DNA from: Phellopilus nigrolimitatus
Lineage: Eukaryota; Basidiomycota; Agaricomycetes; Hymenochaetales; Hymenochaetaceae
NCBI GenBank assembly: GCA_021029095.1
Contig: JAJOHG010000005.1
Coordinates: 62,001 to 126,000 of the forward strand
DNA: 64,000 nt
Direction: 5' to 3'
Under the pieces are notes generated by a model. That model searched no databases, had not been told where the DNA came from, and saw only the letters and a program-made list of their open reading frames with translations. Made by a program: the position numbers and the translations under genes. The stretch's first letter is position 1. Every line of letters begins with the position of its first letter. Positions 23,202 through 35,658 of the stretch are shown here, in pieces.

Positions 23202-23304
23202 TAAACGTACTCAAAGCAAATTTTCCTGAAACACGTCGATACGTGTGTCCCTCATATTGCTTCCTCTATCTATCCCATCGATCACGTCGCCTGTTCTTAC
23301 CACA

Positions 23305-24395
23305 ATGTCTGCTGATCTTGTTCAATTGGAGTCGCATCTTGCTTCCCGCTCGTACCTCGAGGGGTAAGTGCATACATTCTGTTCTTCAGAGCTCAGATGT
23401 CCTTGGGATTACATTGTGATCTCGTGGGATTTCGTTTACTACATACTTCCTATTGATGATTTCCATACCATGGTCCGTGTTTCCAAGAAGCGATTAGACA
23501 CCGCTACTCAGACATGCCGATATTTACTTCATGGCTACTGATTTTGATTTTACTTCTTTCAATTCCATTTCTTTGAATTCCCCACGATTTACGTCGATTT
23601 GTTACAGTTACACCCCCTCGCAGGCTGACGTGCACGTCTTCAAGGTGCTTGGGTCTGAGCCTTCTGCCGCAGAGTTCCCGAACACTGTTCGCTGGTACAA
23701 GCACATTGCTTCGTACACGGTTGAACACGCAACGCTTCCAGGGTCTTCGACGGCTGGGGAGGTCTTCATTAAGAACGCGAAACAGCGAAGCCCGCCGACT
23801 GCCGCAGAGGACGATGAAGATGTTGATCTGTTTGGATCAGACGACGAAGAGGAGGATGAGGAGGCGGTGCGCATTAAAGAGGAGCGTGTCAAGGCGTATG
23901 AGGCTAAGAAAGCCAACAAACCGAAGACGACTGCGAAGGTTAGAACATGTCCTAGATACCCTTCCTTAATAAATCGAGATTCTGAATGGTTTTTTACGAT
24001 GTGTTTTTTCCAGTCAGTTGTCACGCTTGACGTGAAACCCTGGGATGATGAGACAGACATGAAACTCCTCGAGGACGCCGTGCGCTCGCTTGTGAAGCCG
24101 GGCCTTGTTTGGGGTGCCTCGAAACTAGTTCCCATTGGCTACGGTGTCAAGAAAGTTCAGTTTACTATTGTAGTCGGTGAGTTGTTTTGCAACTATTTGT
24201 GGAAAAGTGTAAACTTTTTCTTAATATATCGTGTTCAGAGGATGAGCTTGTTTCCCTTGAGGAACTCCAAGAGGAGATCCAGGAGATTGAAGATTATGTG
24301 CAGAGCAGTGATGTTGTTGCCATGCAAAGTAAGATGCGTTTGAACATGAGGAATTATACGATTATTTCTGACTACGCCATCTACCAGAGTTGTAA
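23305..24395 (+). CDS. Translation elongation factor 1-beta (eEF1B-alpha)
   Basis: Guanine-nucleotide exchange factor for eEF1A. Start ATG 23305 ([20 protein letters not shown]), then introns; the GST-like N-terminal segment [15 protein letters not shown], acidic linker [15 protein letters not shown], a lysine-rich hinge, and the exchange domain [32 protein letters not shown] and [19 protein letters not shown]. The last intron (donor GTAAGA after ATGCAAA, acceptor CCAG) brings in AG TTG TAA, giving the family-typical ending AMQKL; stop at 24393-24395. Length about 215 residues, normal. A direct repeat lies in the promoter. Confidence 0.95.
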
Positions 24396-25075
24396 TTGCG
24401 GAGTGCGAGACCACTGTCTGACGAATCGCAGACTACATTGTTCTGTATTTGAAATAAAAGCGAATGTTTTGATAGTAGATATTGCGTGGTCGTCATCGAG
24501 TAAGTATAAAAACAATGAGACCTGGACGGGCACGTCGCCCGCTGCGCCTACGATTATTATATAAGAACGTCCTTAGTCGTGCATGTTGATGCCGCGTTGT
24601 GCATCGTACACCATTCGAGCCATTGTTAATTCTCCAGCATCGTTGCCGCCTCGTCGCCTTCAGTAGCAGCGAGAACATTTACAAGCAGCCTCAAAGTAAG
24701 CTTGCAATTTAATCGTGCGGCGGCCATCATCTGGCGTATTTCCGATAAGTAGACGCGTGCCCTGTCTTCAGTCGAATAGGTCCGTCGTCGTTCCATACAC
24801 AACCGGTTTGAACGGTATATGCACTCCGAGATCTATCCTACTGCTTGACTTGACCTTGTCTGCCTCACTTAGTCACATACTGGACGGACGGCGCATAACG
24901 AACGTCTTCGGGCGCGAGTATCTGCTACACATCACTGACCTTTACCATCATCTTTCCTTTCCGTGTCACTTGAGCGCGCTGCCGCTGCAAGTTTTCCACC
25001 ATTGATTCAGCCGAGCATACCTACGAGCCCACCGCCGCCCTAGAGCCGCAGGGCGACGCGATATTTTTTCAAGCC
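24396..25075. other. Intergenic interval between eEF1B and the WDR26 gene
   Basis: No gene recognised. It should hold the 3' UTR of eEF1B and the promoter and 5' leader of the WD40 gene. The one ATG in its right half (about 24819) opens only nine codons. Confidence 0.4.
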
Positions 25076-25560
25076 GAGGCCGTAGGACACTCGTCTCGCG
25101 AGCAGCCTTTGTCGACCGCCTCGTCTGCATCGGCTTTCGCTGCTCCTATCCTTTCAGACTCATCTATATCATCTCCAACACTCTCGAATACGGCACTTGT
25201 CATTGCAAGTGTAGACAGGACTGGGAACGCGACGAGAAGCGACACTCCTGTTCTTTTGACGTCACCGCGTACGCGTACACGGTCTGAATTTGAGCAAGAG
25301 GAGGAACGATATCTAGAGAATTTTGGCGTTTCATCCACCACTTCTGTATCGCCGCGCCAGCAGACGCGGACAAGTGAACAGCATACTCGAAAGAGGTTGA
25401 GACTCGACGAGTCCTCTTCCAGTACGTAATTACACCAACACATTCTTTGGGAGCATACTGCCATCCTTACGCTTTCTTTTTACTTTCTTTTCAAGCTAAT
25501 AAATCTCCTCGCATTCTCTCAAGCTGCTCGACACCATCACTATCTCACTATACGTCAACA

Positions 25561-28252
25561 ATGAGATTGATTGTAGGTGGCGACGATGACAGCGCTTCAG
25601 CACTTTCAGTCTCGCCTGATCCAATACACCCTAACCCGCTTGATGTGACAACAATGGACGATCCTCCAGTTCCCAACCCAACCCAGTCTATTCGCAATGG
25701 AAACACATTTGCGCTGCCAAGCAGTAATGGTTCTGCTATTGAGGGTCGGGCATCAATCTCGAATGGGTTGAAACAGACGGCACCTCTTGGTAACGCACGA
25801 AACTCTGCGCACATCGTGTCGCGCGTAAATCTACCCGGAACACGTCTTTTTGAAGACTCTTACATAGACAGGGAGGAGTTTGTGAGGCTGGTCATCCAAA
25901 GTTTGAAAGATGTAGGATACACGTTAGTCCCCTACTCTTTCCCTGATGGTTTACATTCTATGCTGATGGTATAACATAGCGAATCGGCCTCGACGCTAGA
26001 GTCTGAGTCTGGTTATGAGATGGAGTCACCGGAAGTTACATTTTTTCGAAGATGTATACTTGATGGATTATGGAGTGACGCTGAAGATTGTTTGACAAGT
26101 TTGGGGGTCAACGATGAAGACAATTTACGTGTGCGTGCACGGACATACAAGTCGGATGTCTTTATGCTGAACATCGGTTTAGCTTGCACGCTTTCACATT
26201 AGTCAGCAGAAGTATCTAGAGTTGTTGGAGATGCAGAGCGTAAACGCCGCGTTGTATGTGCTCAGAAGCGAGCTGGCGCCCCTCAATATGGACGTCGACG
26301 AGCTTCATTCTCTTTCAAGGTCAGTAAATTGACACGTTCAGATCGTCCGCTGTCACAGTGATGCTGAACGACCCTCCCAGCCTTATAATGTGTTCAAATG
26401 CAGATGACCTAAAACATCGGGCCAAGTGGGATGGTGCAAAAGGTACCTCAAGAAGTACACTTCTGTCGACCTTGCAGCGTATGTCGTCCTGCTTCTGTAA
26501 TTGTTGTCGGGATGAGAATTGATCCCTATTTCTTCAGGTCTCATCTCACCTTCTGTCATGATGCCGCAGCGTCGCTTTACGGCGCTGATAGAACAGGCAT
26601 TCACTCAACAACGGACTAACTGTTTATATCATAATGCGCCCTATACTCCGGAGACATTCTCATTGTACACAGATCACCACTGCAGTCGCGAAGCATTTCC
26701 TTTGCTCACAACAAACATTCTTAAGAATCATGTGGATGAAGTGTGGAATATCAAGTGGAGCCACGATGGGCAATACCTTGCAAGTGCAAGCAAGGATAGG
26801 ACTGCATGCATCTGGCGTATCGGTGTGAGTAATTTGGCTATATTGAATCGGTTGCATGATACTCATATTTTGCTATAGCCGGAGATCGAACCCAATGTAC
26901 GGGAATGTGCGCTAGAAAAGAAGCTCGGAGAACACAAGTTCACTGTCGGTTGTCTCGCTTGGTCGCCGGACGATTCTATTCTTTTGACAAGCACGGATCC
27001 TATCATTACTTTGTGGAATGCTAAGGTCAGTTGTCTTGCGCACGACTCCGTTAGTAGGCTCGTCTTTTGAACATCAAAATTAGACTGGCATGCACATTCG
27101 CGAGGTAAATTCTCATGACGAAACTGTTTCGGCTTTGGAATGGCTGTCGGACGGCTCAGGTTTCTTATCGGGAGGACTAGATCGAAAGATCATATTTTGG
27201 GTATACAGATTATCTTTATCGTATCCTGCAGTTACTCATTTTTGCCTTCTTTGCTCAAATATATACAGGATGCGGAAGGTGCTCATGAAGATATATGGAT
27301 AAAGACTGGCGTTCGAGTGACAGATCTTGCTGTTGCACCTGATTTATCGCGAATGGTTGTAATTGGTCTTGAATATCTTCCCACAGCAAATCCGAAGCCA
27401 ACGGCGTCCCACCAAGACGGCCAGAATATTGGTGGGAATGGCTCACTACAGACGACGGTGACCAATTCAAAGGAGAATCGTCTGATCATATACGATTTTG
27501 CAAGTAGGACACAAGAAGCGTACGTTGTTACCTCGGTTTGACATGATAGCACCTTCTGATACTTTCACTTACATTTCTCCTTCTCATTAGATCCATTCGT
27601 CTAGACGGCGAACTCACGAGCGTGAAAATCTCTCAGGATTCGCGATATGCCCTTGTCAATCATGCCCCAGACGTGAGAATCACCTTTCTCACTCCCATCC
27701 TGCCGTAATGGATTTGCTGATCGTTGCTTTGCTTCCTCTTTGCGTGCCCGAAATATAGGAGGTGCAGCTGTGGGACCTTGAATCCGCACGAATGGCCCGC
27801 AAGTTCAGTGGACAGCGTCAAGGTCAGCACGTTATTCGGAGCTGTTTTGGTGGAGTAGACGGCAATTTCATTGTTAGTGGCAGTGAAGGTGAATCGTAAA
27901 TTTCTATGTTGGATTCCTGATCTCATAAATACCTTTCCTTACTTACGCAGATGGCAACGTATATGTCTGGCACAGAGACACGGGTGTGTTACTCGAAGTA
28001 CTCGTTGGGCACGGCGCCGGGAGTGTCAACGCCGTTGCCTGGAATCCGAGGAACGAGCGTATGTTTGCTTCGTGCTCGGATGACTCAACAGTAAGAATAT
28101 GGGAAAGTCCGCATGCAGCATTGCTGGAGAGAGAAACACGTGCTTCGCAATCGATGCAACTGATGGAGCAGGATGGAAAGGGGAAGGGGCGAGAGGCTTG
28201 CGGATGGGTCGGGTCGTCAGCATCAGGGTCGGGTTCTTCTATTTCTGCTTGA
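25561..28252 (+). CDS. WDR26/Gid7-like LisH-CTLH-WD40 protein
   Basis: Scaffold subunit of the GID/CTLH E3 ubiquitin ligase in other eukaryotes. LisH ([20 protein letters not shown]) and CTLH ([31 protein letters not shown]) are followed by about seven WD40 repeats, for example [47 protein letters not shown] and [20 protein letters not shown] ending STVRIWE. Stop TGA at 28250-28252. The start is not settled. 25561 is the first in-frame ATG, but an exon in the same frame (about 25076-25424, ending RLRLDESSSS) splices onto it through a good intron and looks coding, yet has no ATG and is preceded by an in-frame TGA. Either that exon is 5' UTR or an upstream start has been lost. Confidence 0.85.
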
Positions 28253-30845
28253 AGCATGAGCCTTAGGTATCATGTCTGTTCTCACTTGGATTTTTATTCT
28301 GCTTCCCCCTTCACTTTCTTTCCCCTCCGGTTTGTATAGTGCTCAGTAGGGGTTCTTGCATTCATATCAACGCCATCATCATCGCACACGTTAATTGCAT
28401 ATCATGACACGACATTTTATTCCCTAGTTTCCAGTTTTCCGAGTTCTTTCTTTAATCTGTCATCGTGTTCTAGTACAGACTACCTAGACTATTCGATCTC
28501 GTGTAACATACGTTTCAGTCTCTGACGGTATTGGTATTTGCGCAAGTTTGAATTGCACGGGACTACAATGTATATTACAACATAGGCCGCAAAAAAAAGA
28601 AAAAAGAGTTCGGTCAAATCTGTCGGATTCGTTGAACGTATATGTACCCGCAAAATGACACTGCAAGCACTGCTGCAAACTTTCTACATGCTTAATGCAG
28701 TATTATCCGCGATGATTTCGCTTGCACTCCTTAAACTGCTATCGCTCTGCTTTCTATCGGAGCAGTTCTGAAGGTGGGCTCAAGGTTGGTAATCTCGAGT
28801 GGGCGTTAAACAATATACTTAGTTATGGGGGGAGGCAATCCCTGCCAAAAGAGTGTGCATTTGTAGTTGATTACACTTCTACCAAAAACGGAAATTTTGC
28901 GACTCCTGAGTGAAAGACAAGTTACAGAACAATATTTTGAGCTCAATTCTCCACCGTTTTGCGTGATTTAAGCTGGAAAGTACTCGGGTGATATGGGGCT
29001 GGGAGTTCTTTGTTGTCGATTTTTCAATTTCTTCCTCAAAGTATCAGAACTACCATGTGAGACCACTGTTCTGACACTTTGAGGAAGAAATTAAAAAATC
29101 GACAACAAAGAACTCCCAGCCCCATATCACCCGAGTACGTTCCAGCTTAAATCACGCAAAACGGTGGAGAATTGAGCTCAAAATATTGTTCTGCGCATTT
29201 GCATGTATGCATGGTCATGCCCTGCACGCGCTGAGGTCACGTGACCGCCGAAAACGCGCTCACCTCCTGCTCTTTTCTTTGCTACAAATCTTTTTTCACA
29301 AAAAGACAAATGATTTAAAATATATATTGTATGTATAGCGTTAAAGAGTGGTTTTACGATTTTCTGGAAAAGAAAATCAGCACGGAGTGGCTGGAAAGTG
29401 TCAAGTTGGCCATCTGTAAACCTTTGCCACCGGATTTTCTTAAATTGGCATGTGTCGATCATTTGTCAGATTACAAAGCGTACACACTTTTTCGCAGGCG
29501 TTGCCTCCCCCTAATAGTTAATTCTACCAATTATGTCACGTGCACTACATTTTATTCCACATGACTACGCGTCGCGAAGTCAGAAAGGTTAAAATGGCAC
29601 ATCGACGCCAGTCACGCGAGACTTCAGTTTTGGTGGGCTAAACATCCTAAATCCTACTATTATACATAGTGAATTCTTTGTGTGATCCTAGAAAAATATG
29701 TAGCTCCTACCTGGATATAGGCATGGATGTATTTCAGTCGAATGTGACTTATCAATGCGGATTATCTAAATAATAGTATACATCATGTGACTTACTCTGA
29801 TAGATAGTGACGCGTCTTATGTCAGCATGATTATCTATTAACCATCTAGGAATTTTTATTGGACTATGGCCTTCATAATAGTCGGGTGGTTCCTGATATA
29901 TCCCGCTTGATCCACCAATGTTCGGTCCAAAAGAACTGTCGGAGCGAGCTCCGAGAGCAATACAATGCTTTTCTTTCGTATACACCCAGCGGGGGAGTAT
30001 CAACCGGTCCCAAAGATCGAAAAAGCACACAGTAATGTCCAACATCCATCGTTTTCGATTTGAATGTGAGAGTCCGAACTTCAAAGCAGATCAGCGTGTG
30101 CAAGTTTCTCAAGACATAGGGTATTTCATTTATCCAAACTATACGTTTCCAGATTCCTCTTCAGGGATGTTACTCCGCGTTAAAGGTGTCTCTCATTTCT
30201 AACCCTCTTCTCGTATATTAAAAGCTCTTGAACCTATAAAAATGCCACATTTGGTTGCTCTACGGCCTTGGCGATGACGGGTGCCATACAGGCTTCTTTA
30301 TCCTAGTGACTGACACGCATTCGTGCGCATTAGTAGCTTCAACTTCGGAGTCCGAAGTTAATGCTATATCGCGATACCTTCGGATGAACTTTCCAGGATG
30401 CGTATCTAACTCACCATTCTTCTCGCGTGAACCACATACAAGAAGAAGAGAAAGTAACAGTAGCTCGCCTAAATGACAGAAGCTCGTCGACCGAGGCCTG
30501 GGAGTTAAAGATCGTTAATTGTCAAACTTTGGATACGATTCGAATATCATCGCATTATCACGGTCAGGCTTCGCGGGGTTTGAATCTGCTTTCAAAATTC
30601 AGCCACAATCATTTCAGATTTGTGCAGAACGAAGAAAGGTCGAAGAGTGTGAAATATAGAAGGTTTCTCACACTGGTCCTGCTACACTCAGAGGCCTAGG
30701 TATTTCAAGGATATTCGTATCAGTCCACGCATCGTCATCCATTATAAGAAACACAAAAGCGAGACCTAGAAACACAGGTGTCGCTATACCATACAACACG
30801 AATGGACTAAAAAGTACATCGGAGAATGAATTTAGTAGTCGATAG
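28253..30845. other. Gene-poor, AT-rich interval around the inverted repeat
   Basis: 2.6 kb with no recognisable gene. Open frames at 29331-29564 (plus), 29752-30084 (minus) and 29918-30202 (plus) are short, overlap each other on opposite strands and match no family known to me. The only strong structure is the inverted repeat at 28925-29193. Confidence 0.5.
28925..29193. repeat. Large near-perfect inverted repeat: two 126-bp arms, 17-nt loop
   Basis: Left arm 28925-29050, loop 29051-29067, right arm 29068-29193. By hand comparison the arms differ at three positions of 126. They start CAGAACAATATTTTGAG and end with its complement. No ORF, no obvious target-site duplication. It could be a foldback/MITE-type element or a hairpin-RNA locus. 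Confidence 0.95.
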
Positions 30846-32114
30846 CTACCGAGAAGATGACGAGGTCGAATGCGGTAATTGAGAGTACGCCCTTTGTTTC
30901 GGCGAAAAAGACGATTCCATAAGGCTTTTCTCGGGGCCCACTATTGAGCCGGAGGGTATGACTTTCTGCTCATGGAATGCGGACCTAGACCGATTTGAAG
31001 GATCTGGGGGGAGTTTAAATGACGAGTCCATACTGCGCCTCATCTGGGACGATGAAGGCGTGCGAGAGGTTCGCACAGTGACAGTGGTCACTGCAACGGG
31101 TTCTGTATCGTTCGTGGTCAATTGAGCACTGGGAGCACTTAATTTTGCACGAAACCCCTTCGAATTGACAATGGGTGTTGGCAACGTGCGCGTTCCAAAC
31201 ATGTTTTTCTGAATTTTCGTCGCTTCCCTGCGTGTCCTTTCGAAAAGGGTTTTTGGAGGACTCGGCCCTGTTGAACCTGAAGACACGAGTACAACCATCA
31301 CAATCGAGCGTGAGATTGGAACAAGTGGAGACGTGGGGAGGTGTGATAAAAACTCACATCCATGCCGGGGACGCTTTGGTAGTGGAAGCCGATCGGTGAG
31401 CTTGACTTGACGCTTTCGCTTCAATCCATCGGCTTCTAAACGTTGATTTCGGATTTTGCTGCTGGCCTCCTCCAAACGCACAGCTTCTTTCTCTTTCAGA
31501 TGCTAGACAGGTAGAAAACATTAGCTAGGCTGCTTGTCTGAATAAACACCGCAGCTAACGGACGAAAAGGACACGTCGCCATGATTCTGGTTCTTCATAA
31601 TCGTCTTGTAGTTGTTGCGTGATGACTGGGTAGTTTCGAAAACATAGATCCTTCCAGAGCTCTGGATGTGAAAGAATGAATAAATAGAGCTGCTATTCGT
31701 AAGCTGCCAGCAGTAACATACCTGCGGTGTGCTCCTGCAGATGCTGGTGGAACGTTAAGCGTGAGATATCCCGACCAAGTTCATATAGGCTCACAGGAGT
31801 TTCCTGCTCAAGTCTTAACAGCGTGTCCGCATTGCATCCTTGAAGTATGGGTCTGATAAGCCGGTGAGGAACGCCCTCACCGAAGCTGGATACAGCTTGG
31901 AAGCGTCATCATTATCTAGTTCTTTCGGTACACATTTTGAACTCACCGTCGATGTGCGCAATGAGAACTTTAGAATAACCAAAGAACAAGTAGCCCGCCA
32001 CGTCAGAATAATCGGACCCAGCAGACGCGTTCGTTCCTCACCTCTTTGACAGTATTGCACAAGTCCTGTCACCTTCTTTGCGCCTCTTGAGTCTTCCGTT
32101 GAATCGTCGGACAT
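30846..32114 (-). CDS. Elongin A (RNA polymerase II elongation factor SIII subunit)
   Basis: Elongin A binds elongin C and, in other eukaryotes, stimulates Pol II elongation or acts in a ubiquitin ligase for stalled Pol II. Start ATG 32114 (MSDDSTEDSRGAKKVTGL), stop TAG 30848-30846. The BC-box-like start LVQYCQRVLIAHIDAV is followed by SSFGEGVPHRLIRPILQGC, the F-box-like LLRLEQETPVSLYELGRDIS, ELWKDLCFRNYP, WRRVLFVR, then a charged helix EEASSKIRNQR and KTLFERTRREATKIQ. The C-terminus is a low-complexity Ser/Thr/Pro tail. Five or so introns, frame intact. Fungal elongin A is short like this compared with the animal protein. Confidence 0.85.
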
Positions 32115-32216
32115 ATAGCTTGCGTGAAAGATGCAGACAATGAGCTTCAAGGGCAGACCAGCAGGACCCTGATCACACAGTAGTAGCCTTCCCACGCGGT
32201 GGCGATATTCATATTG

Positions 32217-32240
32217 ATGTGTACATGTACATGTACACAT
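32217..32240. repeat. 24-bp perfect palindrome (ACATGTACATGT core)
   Basis: A perfect 24-nt palindrome built on GTACATGTACATGTAC, 103 bp upstream of the elongin A start codon. Possible binding site for a dimeric factor, or simple ACATGT repetition. Confidence 0.6.
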
Positions 32241-33530
32241 GCATATTGGTTATGTTAGGATTCGCTACCTCATAACACGCTATACATACGAACGAATATC
32301 TGGAAATCATCCTAACTCAAATCGAGTCCAATAGAGGATATATAGCTTTTTAATTGTATCCAGTCGCAGCTTACGTAAAACCATCTGAAACTTCTTCAGG
32401 CGCGTTATGTGCTTTCAACTTCGAATGATCACCGGGAAACGGTGAGTCGGACTAAATCATCGGAAGAATTTGCGAGACCCACACGTCTCGATAAATCATA
32501 GGAGAACGTCCCCCAAAATAATTAAATTTCGGATTTCGACATCCAAAGGGGTTTCTTTCGGGATTAGCTACGACCGATGTCTTCATTTAACAAATTTATT
32601 GACTTTCGTTGATCCACGATCAGCGTATGCACATGTATCAAAGCATCGAGTTTCGAGTACGACATCGTCATTTCCAGTTCGATAATTTCCCTGAAGCTCT
32701 ACTTGCGCATAAAAGAGCTTAACTTTATGTATCTTGAGTCCAAAGTGCGGACATCTGGAAGAAGCCGTGCAAGATCCAAGATGTCGTTCGATAATTCTAT
32801 AGGCTTCAAAAGGCATGTTTACCGAACACGGCAAATTTCACCAGCTGATCGGAGAGAGCTCGGTTCAAAGACTGAGGGTGCTTCGAGAATCTTGATCTAC
32901 ATCAGAACTATGCGCGCTCGAGTATAAACGCCGTTTCATCAGAGGGTTAAGTAAATATTCATCAATGACCATGGCGTATAGAAAAGTTGGCTTCGTACAT
33001 GTTGACAGTTTGGAAGTCATTAAAGTTCCAAAGAGCGTCGCCCGGATTCACGCGCACGTAAAGCCATCGGGACCCACGACCTTCCATAATTGCAATACAG
33101 ACAGCAAACCTAAACGGCAGATGCACCCACATGCGGGTAACGTACTAACGTACCGTGTACCTAACGGTCTCAGCGCGAGAACAGAACTTGTTTCAACTGC
33201 CGTGGAAACAAGAGACACGAGTCCGTGAATGCACCAATTGATCACAGCCCGCGAATGCCTAATGTATGTTTGTCGGTCGATAGTCAGGGCATGCCAGGGA
33301 ATCCCATGCCTCGAGAGATTACGACCAATCTTCATCCTCACTCCTGCCATATTTGAAACCAGATTCACAAGAATAGGACAGGGTCCTAAATGCCTTACCT
33401 GTTGGAAAATGATGGCAATTTAGTGCACAAACTTCGGTGTGGTACGGGCTTTTACCCTGACACCTATAAAGCACGAACATGCGTCAGACCTTCGTATACA
33501 CATCACCCTTAAAATATTCTTGCGGACACT
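32241..33530. other. Intergenic interval between elongin A and the WOPR gene
   Basis: 1.3 kb. Open frames at 32470-32685, 32703-32927 and 32965-33228 (plus) have no family resemblance or consistent splice links. The long upstream region is in keeping with a regulated transcription-factor gene. Confidence 0.4.
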
Positions 33531-34566
33531 ATGTTCTATGCTCCAAGCCAAGACGCGCAACGTCCGACCCACCACCGATTGCATGTTCGCGATGCTCGAG
33601 ACGCGCAGACAGTATTTGAGGCCGTCCGTCGAGGCATCTTAAAACCTGTATCGCGAAGACTCAACGAAATTGAGCGCTCTATGTTCATTCAATCAGGCTC
33701 CATTTTCGTTTGGGAAGAGAGCGACGACGAACTCGGATTGAAGCGCTGGACCGACGGAAGAGTGTGGAGTCAGTCGAGGATGCGCGAGGTCAGCCATTTA
33801 TTAAACAGTTGGATTCAATTATTGGGCTGAGTTTACTCTGTATTTGACCATCCACCGACAATAAGCCGTACCTCTTCTATGACGAGAAGCTCCCGAACGA
33901 TCCCAGCAGTAACTCAGATGCGCAAGGCTCTAGGTCAGCTAGCAATGTCCAATAGGTTTTCTGACTCACCAAGCAACATTTTTGTACAGGTCTCAGGCGG
34001 TCTTTCGATTTGTTGACGGCACGACCAGAGGCAACCAGACCTCTTCGATTCTATCGCATTTCGACCGCTCCGCACACCGTCCTCTTGGATTGGTTAAACA
34101 GGCGTACTCTGCATACGTTGTCACATCGCCCGGTACAAAGCCACGCAAATGGCACTTGACGGCGTACTTCACATATGCGGACCTTCAAAATTTGCCAATC
34201 ATCGACAACGACCCCACATTACGTTCAGTAACCGTTCCCCACGGTGTCTATCGTAGCGGTAAAGCACGATCGAGAAACTCCGACCTGAGTGTGGATACCT
34301 CGTCACAAATGCCGAGCTCCTCGATCGGATCTTCGCTATCTTCGTCGCCCCCATCAACCCCTCGGATAATGGGGACGCCGTCCTCATCGAATGCGTCACA
34401 AGGTCCTATTTACCAAGACTTCTCGTCTTCGCACGCGTTGCCGCCTCTTCATACAGCGGTGGACCGTATGACGAGCCTTCCAGTCCTCACGAGTCCACAG
34501 CGCGAAGCAAGATGGTCGGAGGACCAAAGGGTTATCCAAATGTTGAATTCACGCCATATACGATGA
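33531..34566 (+). CDS. Gti1/Pac2 family WOPR-domain transcriptional regulator
   Basis: Fungal-specific DNA-binding family that includes Wor1, Ryp1 and Gti1, regulators of morphological switching. Start ATG 33531, three exons, stop TGA 34564-34566. First WOPR half: HHRLHVRDARDAQTVFEAV, GILKPVSRRLNEIERSMF, GSIFVWEE, RWTDGRVWSQSRMRE. Exon 2 gives PYLFYDEKLP; a GT donor at AG/GTCAGC joins GSR to SQAVFRFVDG in exon 3. The second half reads LGLVKQAYSAYVVTSPGTKP, KWHLTAYFTYADLQNLP. The tail is Ser/Pro-rich. The protein (about 300 residues) is at the short end of the family. A regulated developmental role is inference from the family. Confidence 0.9.
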
Positions 34567-34839
34567 TGTAGTGCGATGTCTTTATCGAGTAGTCACGTAA
34601 CTCGGAAGTCGTTTGCGAGATTTAAAAGAGCGGGCGCAAGATACCTTTTCGCTCTAATAGTGCATTGGAAGTAGGAAAACCTTTCAACCTTGTTGACTCA
34701 CATAGAACACCAGAAATCTAAACCGGCGTCAAGTGATGAGTCTCATACTATTATCGATTAAATGAAACAAAAACGCACAAATCCCAGCTCACTGCTAAGT
34801 GCACAATGATGTTACAGATAAAAGTCCAAATGAGATAGG

Positions 34840-35542
34840 CTATATATCTTCGTCTTCATCAGACAAATCCTCGTTCTGTTCTGCTTCCTCTCGAGCTCGA
34901 ATCACTCCAATGATATCATCTGTCTGGCCTTTCTGAGCAGCCAAACGCTGGCCTGAAGAGACGAAATTGAAGATAGTATCAGTATTACGGCTTGTATTCA
35001 AGTGAAGAAACGAGACCGACGGATAAGAGCATGAATAGCCTCCTGCGTTTTTCTCTCCAATTTTGCAGTTTTTCTCTCCAGCTCACGTTTGAGATCCCAG
35101 TTTGGACGTTTAGGTGCAATGTTGGTCAGATCCTAAAGGCTAATCCGATGAGAAGATGCTGAACCGAAGAAAGTAAAAAGGGGAAAAAAAGGAGGCAGTA
35201 AAAGAACGAACAAGTTCTTGTGCACGCTTTCCCTCATCTTCCGCGACAATGTGTTCGGCCAGTCCGGCAATATTTTTCTCGACAGTGTCTTCCATATCTT
35301 CATCGTCGTCCCGGGTTCTTTTCCTCAGTGTTCGTGTTTCTAGATCGAAATTGCGTGTTGAGAGAACTGGCTCTTCACTACAAATGGTCAATATATATAT
35401 GACTTTTAGATGACAGAATTGAATGATATCGAACTGTAAAAGAAACCCACCCGTGAACTACACCATTTGGCCGACCCTGTTTCTTTCTACGCAATGCTAA
35501 TAAACGAGCTTTGCGAGCATCGGCTTCCTCCTCAAGAGGCAT
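34840..35542 (-). CDS. Cwf18/CCDC12 pre-mRNA splicing factor
   Basis: Spliceosome (NineTeen-complex-associated) small coiled protein. Start ATG 35542 (MPLEEEADARKARLLALRRK), stop TAG 34842-34840. Order: basic N-terminus KKQGRPNG, EEPVLSTRNFDLETRTLRKR, DTVEKNIAGLAEHIV, the family signature DLTNIAPKRPNWDLKREL, then KLERKTQEAIHALIR, QRLAAQKG and the acidic end SDEDEDI. Three or four exons, frame intact, about 160 residues as usual. Divergent from GUF1 with 116 bp between ATGs. Confidence 0.9.
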
Positions 35543-35658
35543 TGGTGGACGTGCGGTCGTCGCTGGCCGCAATCAAGTCGAGCAACAGGCAGCCAGAAGT
35601 CACGTCACGTTCGGCCCGAGGTCGCGTTGACGCGAGTCTGTCGCTGCCCGTCTCTTCA

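Noticed and set aside
29752..30084. Minus-strand frame of 110 codons in the gene-poor interval
   Set aside because: Overlaps an equally long frame on the other strand, matches nothing known, and has no supporting splice structure; kept only as part of the unassigned interval.
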